Shown in pieces: positions 12,498 to 22,804 of a stretch of 64,000 nt of DNA. Each line of letters opens with the position of its first letter. Position 1 is the first letter of the stretch. The DNA comes from Vitis vinifera (lineage: Eukaryota > Streptophyta > Magnoliopsida > Vitales > Vitaceae), in the NCBI RefSeq assembly GCF_030704535.1, contig NC_081820.1, positions 21,579,001-21,643,000 on the forward strand, read 5' to 3'. The position numbers were made by a program, and so were the translations under genes. Under the pieces are notes generated by a model. It saw only the letters and a list, made by a program, of their open reading frames with translations, was not told the origin of the DNA and did not search any database.

Positions 12498-13369
12498 GGT
12501 GTTTGTTTTTTGGTTGAATAAAAAAAGCCAAAATGTTTGGTTTTCTCTATTCAACTAAAAGTAACATATGAACCAACATAATTAAAACGAATTTATTATT
12601 AGTAGGTTCAATTTAGTTATGTTGGTTAATATTAAAGGGTTACTTTTGGCTTAATAGAAAAAGACAAATATTTTTATTTTTTCTATTCAGTTAAAAAACA
12701 AATTGTCACGCCCCAAAACCTACTCCAATTTCATGACGGTCATTTCAAACTTCAAGCCCAAAGACTCCAAGTGGAAACAATACAAACATTCATTTTGTAA
12801 CAGGAAATCACCAATTACTAAATTCCTGTTCAGAGTAATGGAACAAAATCCTAACATCTCCAAATTTCAACTTTAAAACTAACATATCAACTAAAGTATT
12901 ACCATCTAATCAATTTCAAACTTAAACAATAGATAATAAAAATCAACTTTTGACATTTAAATAAAGTCATAAAAGAGAGTTTAAACAAATGTCCTAATAA
13001 AACTAAATTCCCCTCCTAATCGTCACTCCTCACTCGATCTCACCCAAATTGAGGGTACCTGAAAAATTATTAACAAAAGGGGATGAACTCAAAGCCTAAT
13101 AAGGAACATTAATAAAGTTTCATGAATCAAATAGTTTCAATGCTTGCAAATAAAAGATATAAGGTATGATCATTTTCATAAAAATGTTTGAATTCAATTA
13201 TGCTAATACATTTTAAACTATTCAACCAAACATTTTCATATACATAAAAACCTTTTCACATCAAATCCAAATCAAACACATTTCAAATATTTTCACTCTA
13301 GTTATCATATAATAAATGGTGCCCAGTTACTGGTTTCAAATTTGTTCCATTTAAGGTGAACAAAACCAA

Positions 13370-13475
13370 AAGTCAACAATTATAACCCGTTGACTAGGGT
13401 CATATAATATCAACTATTATAACCTGTTGACTAGGACTGAAAATGTCAACAATTATAGCCTGTTGACTAGGGCCA
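13370..13475. repeat. Three tandem hairpin-forming units in the solo LTR
   Basis: Three imperfect copies of about 37 bp read GTCAAC-aattata-acccGTTGAC or a close variant (near 13372, 13410 and 13448). Each unit has complementary arms GTCAAC/GTTGAC, with the first base changed in the middle copy, so each could fold as a small hairpin. The GTTGAC arms contain TTGAC, the W-box core, but that is short enough to be chance. Confidence 0.6.
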
Positions 13476-13562
13476 TAAAAACTAGAGTTAAACACTTTAT
13501 TTCATTAATTCAAACTTACAAAACAAAATATCATATCTCCACACTTTATTTCAAAACATATA

Positions 13563-13650
13563 TTTGGAGACATCCAATAAAATTAGAACGATACAAAGAA
13601 GATTAGCATGACCCTTGCACAAGGATGACACGCACAAATCAAGAAATAGT
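13563..13650 (+). pseudogene. U6 snRNA pseudogene
   Basis: About 88 nt align without gaps to plant U6 snRNA (positions about 6 to 93, from memory of the highly conserved sequence), including 'acgataca', 'gaagattagcatg' and 'caaggatgacacgca'. By eye 77 of 88 positions match. All 11 differences are transitions, and 10 are C-to-T or G-to-A, as expected for a copy decaying under cytosine methylation. The ACAGAG box reads ACAAAG. There is no terminal T-run and no close upstream USE/TATA pair, so it is unlikely to be transcribed as U6. Confidence 0.9.
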
Positions 13651-13654
13651 ATCA

Positions 13655-13915
13655 GACTTGATCCTCAACTCCAATGTGGGAGTTTGTTTGGCTACATGAG
13701 GAGTGTTTGTTTGTTTGACTCCATAATCTTATGGGACATAACTAGGACGTTGTATTTGCATGAAAGAGTGTTTATGATGTCCGACATCGAATAAGAGAGA
13801 AAGTTCATGACATTATGTATGTATAAGCTCCTCTTAACTTTGTAGATACGTTTTAAAGTCATGAGAGTTCCTTTGGGTGCGAACAAAATCTACTTGAGTG
13901 TGGGTTTTTACAAAA
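13655..13915 (+). repeat. Dispersed repeat unit attached to the U6-like segment
   Basis: Contains 'tccaatgtggga', 'gaggagtgtttgtttg', TCCGACATCG (one mismatch from the plant snRNA upstream sequence element TCCCACATCG), then TATGTATA about 28 bp later, 'cttaactttgtaga' and 'ttttaaagtcatgag'. The same blocks recur in intron 1 of the small gene near 45 kb (45985-46345). Its nature is unknown; it could be U6-locus-derived or a separate repeat next to U6. Confidence 0.6.
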
Positions 13916-14434
13916 TATTATTTCTTTTTACAGTTCCAAAATCATGTAAACCCTATTTTTTATTATTATTATAATTTTTTGTGTAAATTCCATTACTTAG
14001 ATCTATTAATCGAAAAAATTCGAATTTCCCTATTTTCATCAATAAGACAACCTATATTCATAAATTTTCAATATTGTCATCTAAAAATTAAATAAACTAA
14101 TCCTAATTTCGATTGAAATATTCCAAAGAATTTTTAACGATTCAAAACTAATTAACAAATTTAAAATAATAATTTAAGGTTTAAAAATCTTGCTTGGAAA
14201 ATTGATCTTCAACTCTACACCTTCAATTCTTCAACCTTACGCTCTGATATTTTTTGATCTCTATGTAAAAAGGTTTTTTTAATAAAGAAGATAGAGAAAA
14301 TCTAATTTATACTTAGGACTTTTAAAAGCAAAAGACTTTTCTATCCTTATTAAATTAATTTAATTTAATTTATTAATTTTTTTCTAAATTATGGTTTTAC
14401 CCCTAAATTGGGATTGAGGCATTACACAAACACC

Positions 14435-15466
14435 AAAAGACTTTAGATTTAGTATAATTTATTTAAAATAGTTATAGATTTGATAGAATGAGCATCTTAT
14501 TTGCCTCTCTAAACCAAAAAGCTAGTATAACTTTCCCTTTTCATCAATATTGATAGATTCTTTAAATGGTTATAGATTTGACTCTCAAAGGTAATTCAAA
14601 AGGAAAATATACTCCAAAATTTGATTCTTTGTATTAATTTTCCTCATTGAGTCATTTTCAATGTTTCTCTTAAAGTAAAATATCATCATGATACATTTTT
14701 TTCTTTTTTAAGCGAATAAAACCCACAAAATTACCTCACTAATTTTTTTCAAATGATATGTTGTTTAAAATAAACCACTTCTATTAAAAAAGAAAAAGAA
14801 AAAAAAAAAGAGGTATCCAATACCTTTATACAATTTTCCATATTATAATTATTACCATAAAAGTTAAAAAAATAATTTATTGAATTTTTATTAAAGGAAA
14901 AATATATTTAATAATTTAAGACTTTTTTTTTTCCCTAAAATCAAGTTAACTTAATTTTGTTTTTTTTCTTTCTCTCTCATGTTTTTATATAATTCTATTC
15001 GCTAATTATTCAAACATCACTTACAATGAACACTATTGTATTTAAAAACAACTTTTAATTAAGCAAAAATGAGATGTAAATATTTTTTTTATTTACTTTT
15101 TCGCTATACCATCCTTAATTCAATAAATTTATAAATTTATGTATATTTTTAATCTCAATACAAGGAAGAGAGAAAGAAAGAAAGAAGAAAATTATGTTCA
15201 CTTGATTCTATAAAAATAAGCAAAATTTTAATTATTAATTTTTTATTTCATGTAAATTTAATTCATTATTTTAGTGTTTTGATATTTAATTTAGTGATTT
15301 ATACATTACAAAAGCTAGGTGACTAGGTTTTCTTTTGCAGGCTTTCTGCTTTTAGATTTTAAAATTAAAAAATGAGGGTTAATTTCACTCTGTTTTTTTT
15401 TTTTTTTTTTTTTGAGATTTTGGTTAAATATACCTAGTTTTTATTGGTTTGAAATTTCATCAAATA
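14435..15466. other. AT-rich intergenic DNA, no gene seen
   Basis: Only low-complexity AT-rich sequence is visible, with A-rich runs near 14780-14810 and a long T-run near 15392-15413. No gene or repeat family could be supported. Confidence 0.6.
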
Positions 15467-16663
15467 TCAAATAAGTGGTGACAATTCTGCAAAAGACTTG
15501 CACCAATCACCAAATAATAGCGTCATTGCTTTCCTTTTTGCCTTCATTACTTTTTGATAAGAAATTTGATAACCAAATTGTTCGACAACAACAACTTGAA
15601 TTGCAACAATTGTAATGGTCATTTTTGTCTTCACCAATGTTTCAATATACTTAGATACAAATCTAGAATCCAACTGAGAATGATCCTGATTTATACATGG
15701 ATTGACACATGTATGAGGACCTTTGTACTTTGTGATTCTAAACATACCTGTATCTTTCACCGTCATTGCCCTTAGTTGCCATTGGCACTCTAGTATTTTT
15801 TTACATTTAAGAACTAACACACTTGCATTTGATCTATAAACAGTAAACTCTTGGTGCGTCTTTATGGAAAACATCTTCACAACATGTTGCAAATCTAATT
15901 TTGAGGAAAATATTTGGCCAATTGATAACTCCCCATCAACATTTCCTAAAGTTGGGTTTTTCCACGGAGTCCAATCACTTATAACACAATTAATTGCCTC
16001 GTCCATATTTAAAAATTGTTGTGCAGGTGGCGTATGGTATAAAACGGGTACAAATGTTGCCTCTAGGTTGTCATTAGAGATATTAACTTGGTTGCCATGT
16101 GGGGAGGCAACTGGTGATGTGTTTTCAACCTCAAACTCAACCTCAGGATTATTAGACCTATCACCAACTTCAAGGTTCACATATCTTGTGTTTTCATATT
16201 TCACAACTTGTTGGACTATCACCAAATCAATATTTTCTTTTTCAAAACAATTTTCATCATCATTAGGTAAATGAATATCATTTGTATTGATTGCATCATC
16301 TCTATCTTCTTTCTCATCTCTTTCATTTTTGTCATCAACATCAGTATCACCTGCCGACAACCGTGTCAAATGAACCATTTCATTACTCAAATGATAGTGA
16401 TTGGTAGCTTGCTCGATGAATAATTGAACTAAAGACATTCCATACTTTGATGACACTGCTAGCATACGTGCAACTGTTCAATCATTCCTAACCACTAATG
16501 GTTGAAATTTGTTCATTTCAATTGGATGTCGACATTTCAAGACCAATTGATAATGTCTATCAACACCAATGATATCATATATCATGTTCAACAACACCAC
16601 AAAGGTCGTATGAATGGGCACATCTATAGGCTCAATCTCTACATTATTTCCAATATATCTCAA
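15467..16663 (-). pseudogene. MuDR/MULE transposase N-terminal fragment
   Basis: Two open pieces on the minus strand. 16478-16663 has the N-terminal MULE-type region (a 61-residue piece with LNMIYDIIGVD). 15467-16465 encodes an acidic linker (DTDVDDKNERDEKEDRDD) and then the plant MuDR DNA-binding domain: LSIGQIFSSKLDLQHVVKMF, EFTVYRSN, CQWQLRAM, FRITKYKGPHTC. In the family a DDE catalytic domain and a SWIM zinc finger would follow. Here the frame ends soon after the DNA-binding region (CKSFAELSPLI), so the catalytic part is missing. The N-terminal piece is also separated by a frame break. No terminal inverted repeats were recognised. It is best called a transposase pseudogene; a domesticated DNA-binding protein is less likely given the frame break. 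Confidence 0.8.
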
Positions 16664-16719
16664 ATCCGTTTATGTCCTCAAAATTGTTCAATTCCAATAA
16701 CATAACACTTCTACTGTGG

Positions 16720-18890
16720 AATAAGTCATAATTGCCTTCATATAGATAATAACAAATGGTTATTATATATATAAAAAAAAATTTATTCAAGTAAAAAACA
16801 ATACTTTATTATCAATGATTCATAAAAGACAAGAATAAACCAAATAAATATTGGAATGTAACAAAGCTTCATATTTAAATATCAAGTTCAACTCAAATGA
16901 AAGCAATTTATAAGCAAATAAGTGTATAAGTAAAGAGTAGGATGATATTATGAATTAATATGATAATATCAATAAATATTTCAAAATGAAGAACTCATGA
17001 CAGCAAATTAACATGTCATTTAATGGTAAAAAAATAAAATAAAATAGCATAGGGTTTAGGTTCAATTTTTTTTTATTGATTTTTAAATAAAAAATCATGA
17101 GTATGTCTTAGATGGCCTAAATAATGGCAATAAATTGTAACATTGGTCATAATACTAAACATCAATATGGGCATTAGGACCCTTGGTTGAGGTGGTAGCA
17201 TATTCGAAATGGATAAGAATTATTTCATCATTCCCTAAATACTAGCTTTTACCTAATGGTTTCTCCATTGACGATTTGTACAAATACATGACAAAAATAA
17301 TAATAAAAGGCTACTAAGGAAGTTCCTTGAGTTCCAATAACATATATCACATCTAAAAAGACTAGTCAACTAACTCTATTCTATAGTTCTTAAAAATTGT
17401 TTTTAAGAATAAATTTATGTTCGAGAATTGAAATATGAAATACAATTTGCTCAACTTATTATTCATAAAATTACAACGTACTTATATACAATACAAAAAT
17501 TTATAAAATATTTTTATAAAGCTATCTAATGGTAATTCTCTTATTTGGATGTTGAGAAGCTGTTGAGCTTACTACTATGTCTATTATTGCGTAATTTGAC
17601 GTTTTTTATTTTATTTAATTTTTTGGTCCAATAAAATGTTTTACATGTGTTTGAGTTACAAACACGTTTAGTTTATTTTTCTAATTTGATAATTAGGAAG
17701 AGATTAATTTTTAATATTTTGTTGATAAAATGAAATTAATATTTTTATATTAAAAATTAAATTTTAAAATAAATATCTGTTAAATATGTTAATTTTTTTA
17801 CAACTAAAAATTATCTGTTAAATATATTTTTTAAAATAAATATATGTTAAATATGTTATTTTTTTAAAAAAATTGAGATTTTTTAAAGAACCTTGTAAAA
17901 AAAATAATTTTCAATATCTCATAAATAAAAATCATATCCTAAGGTTATTATATTGTTTTATATATAGAACATACAATTAAAAACTTTGTTACCATAATAG
18001 AATGAATAATACAATTTACTCTCATAAGTGGAGAATATCAAGTAGGTAACCTTCAAGCTGACCCAGTTATTGTGGAATTGGATCTGGTTATTCTATTTAT
18101 ACTGGTCACTAGAGACAGAAGTTGAGTCATAATTGTAATACTTGTAATAACTTCTATGACTTGGGCAGGTAAGGCTCTCCATTCCTTTTAATTCTATCGT
18201 CTTTGTGACATTACTTATTCAATCCTAAGGCCCTATACCCGTTCTGTCGTGCTACACTCAATTATAACAACTAATACGAATAGAATTGGATGTTAGCCAC
18301 CTAAAAGCCTGACTTTGATATTCTATTTGGCGTTATTTTAAAAATTAGATCTTGAAAATCATATTTGATAACCTTCCTTGTTGTTATGCTTGTAGTGATA
18401 GCATGTAGATTGTGATTCTAAATTCTAATGTAATGATAAAAATGCTTTCGTGGCATTTTTTTATATTCCCTAGCATCACACCCTACCTAAACATCTAGAC
18501 GTGTCCAAGGGCACATAACTGTGGTATTGTGTTGACTAGTCATAAAATTAAATAATATTTTTTAAAAGAAAAACAAGATATTAAGTAAATTTGCAATTGA
18601 AAATATGAAAATAAAAATAAATAACAATATATTTTATAAAGTTTATTTAAAAGTGAAGTATTTAAATATGATATATTTATAAAAATGAATCTACTATACC
18701 TTCAAATTTTAATTATTATATTCATTTATTCATTTAAATATCAAAATATATAAATATTTTATAAATTTAGTAATGATATTATCAAATTCACAAAAGTTAA
18801 AAACTTAACATTAAGCCCATGAAAAATCCAAAAGCGAGTTTAGGATAGTAAAAGATATTACAATTATATCGTTATTTTTATTTTTTAATA
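16720..18890. other. AT-rich intergenic DNA, no gene seen
   Basis: Very AT-rich. 17760-17880 has short direct repeats ('aaataaatatctgttaaatatg'-like, three diverged copies). 18030-18300 is less AT-rich but has no recognisable coding frame. Nothing further is supported. Confidence 0.55.
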
Positions 18891-19453
18891 AGTAATAATA
18901 AGTCTTTGATGCAGATGACATAAATCATATTATAAGTAGTGTTAATTTAATAATAATTGACCTGAAAGACCTAAAACCCTCAAACAAACCCTTTCTTTTG
19001 CTACTTGACCACTCAACTGTAGCTTCAAGCTATTAGGCACTGTAATGAGCACCTTCAAGCTATTATAAGTAGTGTTAATTTAATAAGTAATAATAAGTCT
19101 TTGATGTAGATGACATAAATTGTATTATAAGTAGTGCTAATTTAATAATAATTGACTTGAAAGACCTAAAACCCTCAAACAAACCCTTTCTTTTGTTACT
19201 TGACCACTCAACTATAGCTTCAAGCTATCAGGCATTGTAATGAGCACCTTCAAGCTATTATAAGTAGTGTTAATTTAACAAGTAATAATAAGTCTTTGAT
19301 GTAGATGACATAAATTGTATTATAAGTAGTGTTAATTTAATAATAATTGACCTGAAAGACCTAAAACCTTCAAACAAACCCTTTCTTTTGCTACTTGACT
19401 ACTCAACTGTAATTTCAAGCTATCAGGCACTGTAATGAGCACCTTCAAGCTAA
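18891..19453. repeat. Tandem repeat, three copies of a 195-bp unit
   Basis: Units start at 18891, 19086 and 19281, each with 'agtaataataagtctttgat', so the period is exactly 195 bp. The third copy stops at 'caccttcaagcta' near 19453 and is slightly short. Copies differ by only a few substitutions, which points to recent amplification. No open frame runs through the units. Confidence 0.92.
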
Positions 19454-20580
19454 AAAACAATTAATACCTAAAAACATTTTATTACGAACCAAAAAAGGGA
19501 AAAAAAAAAGTGAACTGACTCATCGGAGAAATCAAGGTTAGACGACCATTTAAGTGCGTTGCAGATCCAGATCCAGAACCAGATGCTACAAAATCGAGCC
19601 CTGTTTTTCCATGCAGGTTACCCTATATGATGCTTAAGCTAACAAGGCCAAAGTTGAAACCAACCCTCAAGACATTAATCATCACAATATACAACTGTAG
19701 GCCCTATGTGAGACACCAAGCTCACATGTATGTCTTGAGTTAGGATGCATTGGAAAACAAATTTAAGGAAGGATATAAAATTCATTCTCCCAAAGTCCCA
19801 ATAGAAAAGGGACAAAAAACATACTAGAATAAATGCCAGATATTAGAATCACGGATCTGTCTTTTTTCCCCATAAAATTTCAGTTTCCCTGGAAATTTTC
19901 ATTTTTCCCATAAAACTTCAACAAACGCCTACATCTTAAAGGGCTTCAATCTTTGGATGATAACAAACCATTTATACTAAAATAGCCGTGAAAGACGTAA
20001 ACAAAAGAGAAAACCAAAAGCAATGGAATTTTTTTTTTTTTTTTTGAAAATCGAGATTCCGATATGGGAAAAAAAGAAGAAGAGAGAAAGTGCCAAAAAC
20101 TTTACATAAAACAAGCCAAAAAAAAAGATTATGATCAACCTCAACCTTGATACTTTGTAGCTCCAACAATGTCTCTTTCACAGTGGCCCATTGGTGGGGC
20201 TAGGGTTTTGACGAAAAAAATTACACAAAGAACAGAACACGGGATGAGAAGTTGGGAAAGTAAATAAAAATAGTATAAAAAATTGAGTTTTATGCTTATG
20301 TGGATTGATGGGGGCTATTTTGAACATTAGTTTTGGAAGAAGCCCACTTTGGCCCAAAACTCTTCATGCATGGCTAAAACTACGGTAATTTTGTTACTAT
20401 CGTTACAAATTACTTTCCTGCACCTTTGAATGTCTTGGGCCTGAAGGCCCCACTGAGGCCTTGCAAAATGCCCAAGCCATGGTGCATATCCGGCCCAAAT
20501 AAAATTCAGAAAGACACGTGTCTTAGACATGAGCCGAGTGTATTTAACATTTCCATTTCCAGAAATACAAAATGCTAGAT
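19454..20580. promoter_or_regulatory. Upstream region of the F-box gene with G-box and GGCCCA motifs
   Basis: The region contains a perfect palindromic G-box GACACGTGTC at 20513-20522 and several TGGGCC/GGCCCA motifs (near 20189, 20350, 20440 and 20490), typical of plant promoters of broadly expressed genes. The F-box transcript probably starts at about 20560-20600. 19500-20230 may also contain a short minus-strand transcript with a start near 20188, but no protein was recognised and none is annotated. Confidence 0.4.
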
Positions 20581-20608
20581 TTCGAACAACAGAGTCAAGA
20601 GAAAAAAA

Positions 20609-20655
20609 CGAAGACGAAGAAGAAGAAGAAGAAGAAGAAGAAGAAGAAGAAGAAG
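20609..20655 (+). repeat. (GAA)n microsatellite in the F-box 5' leader
   Basis: An almost uninterrupted GAA run lies within the probable first, non-coding exon, which ends at the possible donor AAG|GTGCAA at 20669/20670. Length variation here would alter the leader but not the protein. Confidence 0.8.
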
Positions 20656-22804
20656 GGATGAGATTTAAGGTGCAATTCTCTCTGTTTCTCTCTATTTAAT
20701 CACACTTACAAGTGTCTGAATTTTATTCATACGGGTATTACTTTCTATATTTCTCACTATGAGTGAAAGTGGGAGGCCCCGATCGAGATGGATCTAGATT
20801 GCTGTGTTTTGGGGGCAAGTGATGGAGGCTTTTTGATTGAAATTCGATGAAACCCATAAGCTTTTTTAGCATGGAAGTTTGATTTTGGTTTTGGGTTTTA
20901 CTTTTGGGTTTTGGATTTTGGGTGCCGCTTTGGAGTTTTTATCAATGGCGAAATAAAAAGTTTCACTTTGTGTTTGGTACAGGAGGTTTTAGAACTTGAA
21001 GATTGCAATTTATGACGTGGGTTTTGTTTGTTGATTGGGACCTTGAGAATTAATTTGATTTGCCATGTAATTCTGTTCGATTTATTTATTTATTTTTTTA
21101 ATTCTCTTGATGCTTTTATGTTTTTGTCAAGAACCTTTCCCTTTGATGGTGGATGCCAACTGAAATTAATTTGATTTTTGAATGTCAGCATTTTTTCCGT
21201 GCTCATTGCTGGTTTTTTTTCAAAATTTTTTCATTACTGTGCCTGCTAGAGATGTTTTTTGTTTTTATTTTGCAGAAGTTTGTTCTTGTAAGTTTTACTT
21301 ATTGGGATTGCTCATTTCAGTGTTTTCTTAGTTGCTTTATTTCATCTCAATGTTAGTTGACACAAGATTCATTTATATGCATTGCTATGAGGATATGCCT
21401 CTGCCTGATTTTCTCATTGAGTATTGTTTCTATATCAGATTCGGGGGTTTTATCCTTGCATATGTGTTTTTCATGTCTCTGTAGCCTATTGGACTAAGCT
21501 AAAGGATTTAACTTTTGGATTTTTCCCACTATGCAAGTCAGTGGTGGGATCTCAGGGGAGAATGTAGACCACATCAGTTGTGGGTGACAGTTAGCCTGGC
21601 ATGTTGGCCCCCCATTTTTGTCATACAAATGAGGGGGAATGTATTGGCCATGCAGAGGTTCGAGCTGGCATGTCCCTAATCATGCCTTTTGATCAGGATG
21701 TTGCTAGCATTGTACTGGGAGAAATATCATGGGATTACTTGAAATTGAAAGAGACTTTCTTGTGATTTTGTTGTAATAAGGAAAAGAGTCATATGCAGCA
21801 AGATATGGTGTCACTTAGTTCTTTGAGAGATATTGAGTTCTTGCAAATGGTTACAGAATTATCTTATGTCTTGTAGTTTCAAGCTCCATTGCTATATGAT
21901 ATGAGGTGATGTAGAATGAGTTTCGAGTCATAATCTTCCAATAGCACATGAATTCTAGAAAACCTTAATGGGTAGTGCCATCTGGCAGTAAACTAGAGGT
22001 CCCGATTTGAGCCTTATGGTATATAAGTGGTGTCAGGAAAATGGGCAGGTCCATGTCGCCCTGGGTTTGACAGTTGGAGTAGATATCTCAATATCAAGTT
22101 GGCCTCTGTTGTCACATTTTATTTTTTATTTTTTTAAAAAGGAAGGAAGATGAAAAAAAGAAAAAATGGTGCAGGATATGACAAGAAGTAATTGAATTTC
22201 CATCTGACCTTGATTAGGTAAGAAGTAAGGACTCTTGAATATTCATTATTGATTTTGAGGAAATAAATGGTCCACATTTAGCTGAGTTCTATTGGTTATT
22301 GATTCGTTATTGTTATTTTTGTAGTCATTATTATTATTCAATACCGAAAGTCATAGCCAATAACCAAGAGCATGTTACTTCTTATTTGATTCTTTGCATC
22401 ATGCATACCATGCTTAATCAGACTCATGAGTTAAGGAGATCATCTAGAACTTGTTCCATGGACTTTCATTCATCCAATGATGGTATATTGGATATATGAA
22501 CTTTTTAAGGATTACCCAATTCTCTAAGCTGTAATATGAGTTGTCATATATTTACTACTATGCATTTTCTATTTAGTCACATAAGCTTTAAATAAGAATT
22601 CACTTGCACAAGGAGAGCATTTATCATGATTGCTTAAATGTTTCTTAATCTGGGTTGTCAGATATTAACAACTAAGTATTCTCTAATTAACCTTGGTGAC
22701 AACAAGCTGAAATAAGAAATCACTTGCACAGATAGACAATTTATTGTGATTTATTGAATTTTGATATTGATTTCTTCACTCCTTTTTGTAGGCACTATGA
22801 TGCA

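Larger units (their letters stand above)
12704..14426 (-). mobile_element. Solo LTR (1.72 kb) carrying a U6 snRNA pseudogene
   Basis: It begins TGTCACGCCCC and ends GGCATTACA, with flanks caaat (12699-12703) and caaac (14427-14431) as a 5-bp target duplication with one transition. The boundary is independently confirmed because removing it restores the end of the surrounding MITE. Read on the minus strand it ends GGGGCGTGACA, a common ending of plant Gypsy-type LTRs, so minus is the likely orientation (inference). No gag, pol or second LTR is present. It holds hairpin-forming tandem repeats and a U6-like segment, listed separately. Confidence 0.75.
12498..14434. mobile_element. Fold-back MITE (family B) interrupted by a solo LTR
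   Basis: The left arm 12498-12703 begins GGTGTTTGTTTTTT. The right arm ends AAAAAACAAA-CACC once the LTR at 12704-14426 and one duplicated target are removed. The complement of that end, GGTGTTTGTTTTTT, matches the left terminus. The arms also pair internally: 'tctattcaactaaaagtaac' on the left against the complement of 'gttacttttggcttaataga' on the right. It is a non-coding inverted-repeat element of about 210 bp before the insertion. Confidence 0.65.

Noticed and set aside
13563-13650. Functional U6 gene
   Set aside because: Eleven substitutions including the ACAGAG box, no T-run terminator and no properly placed upstream USE/TATA.
21540-22130. Possible SINE or tRNA-like B box ('gaggttcgagctgg') in the F-box leader intron
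   Set aside because: No A box at the right distance, no A-tail and no target duplication found; no cloverleaf could be drawn.
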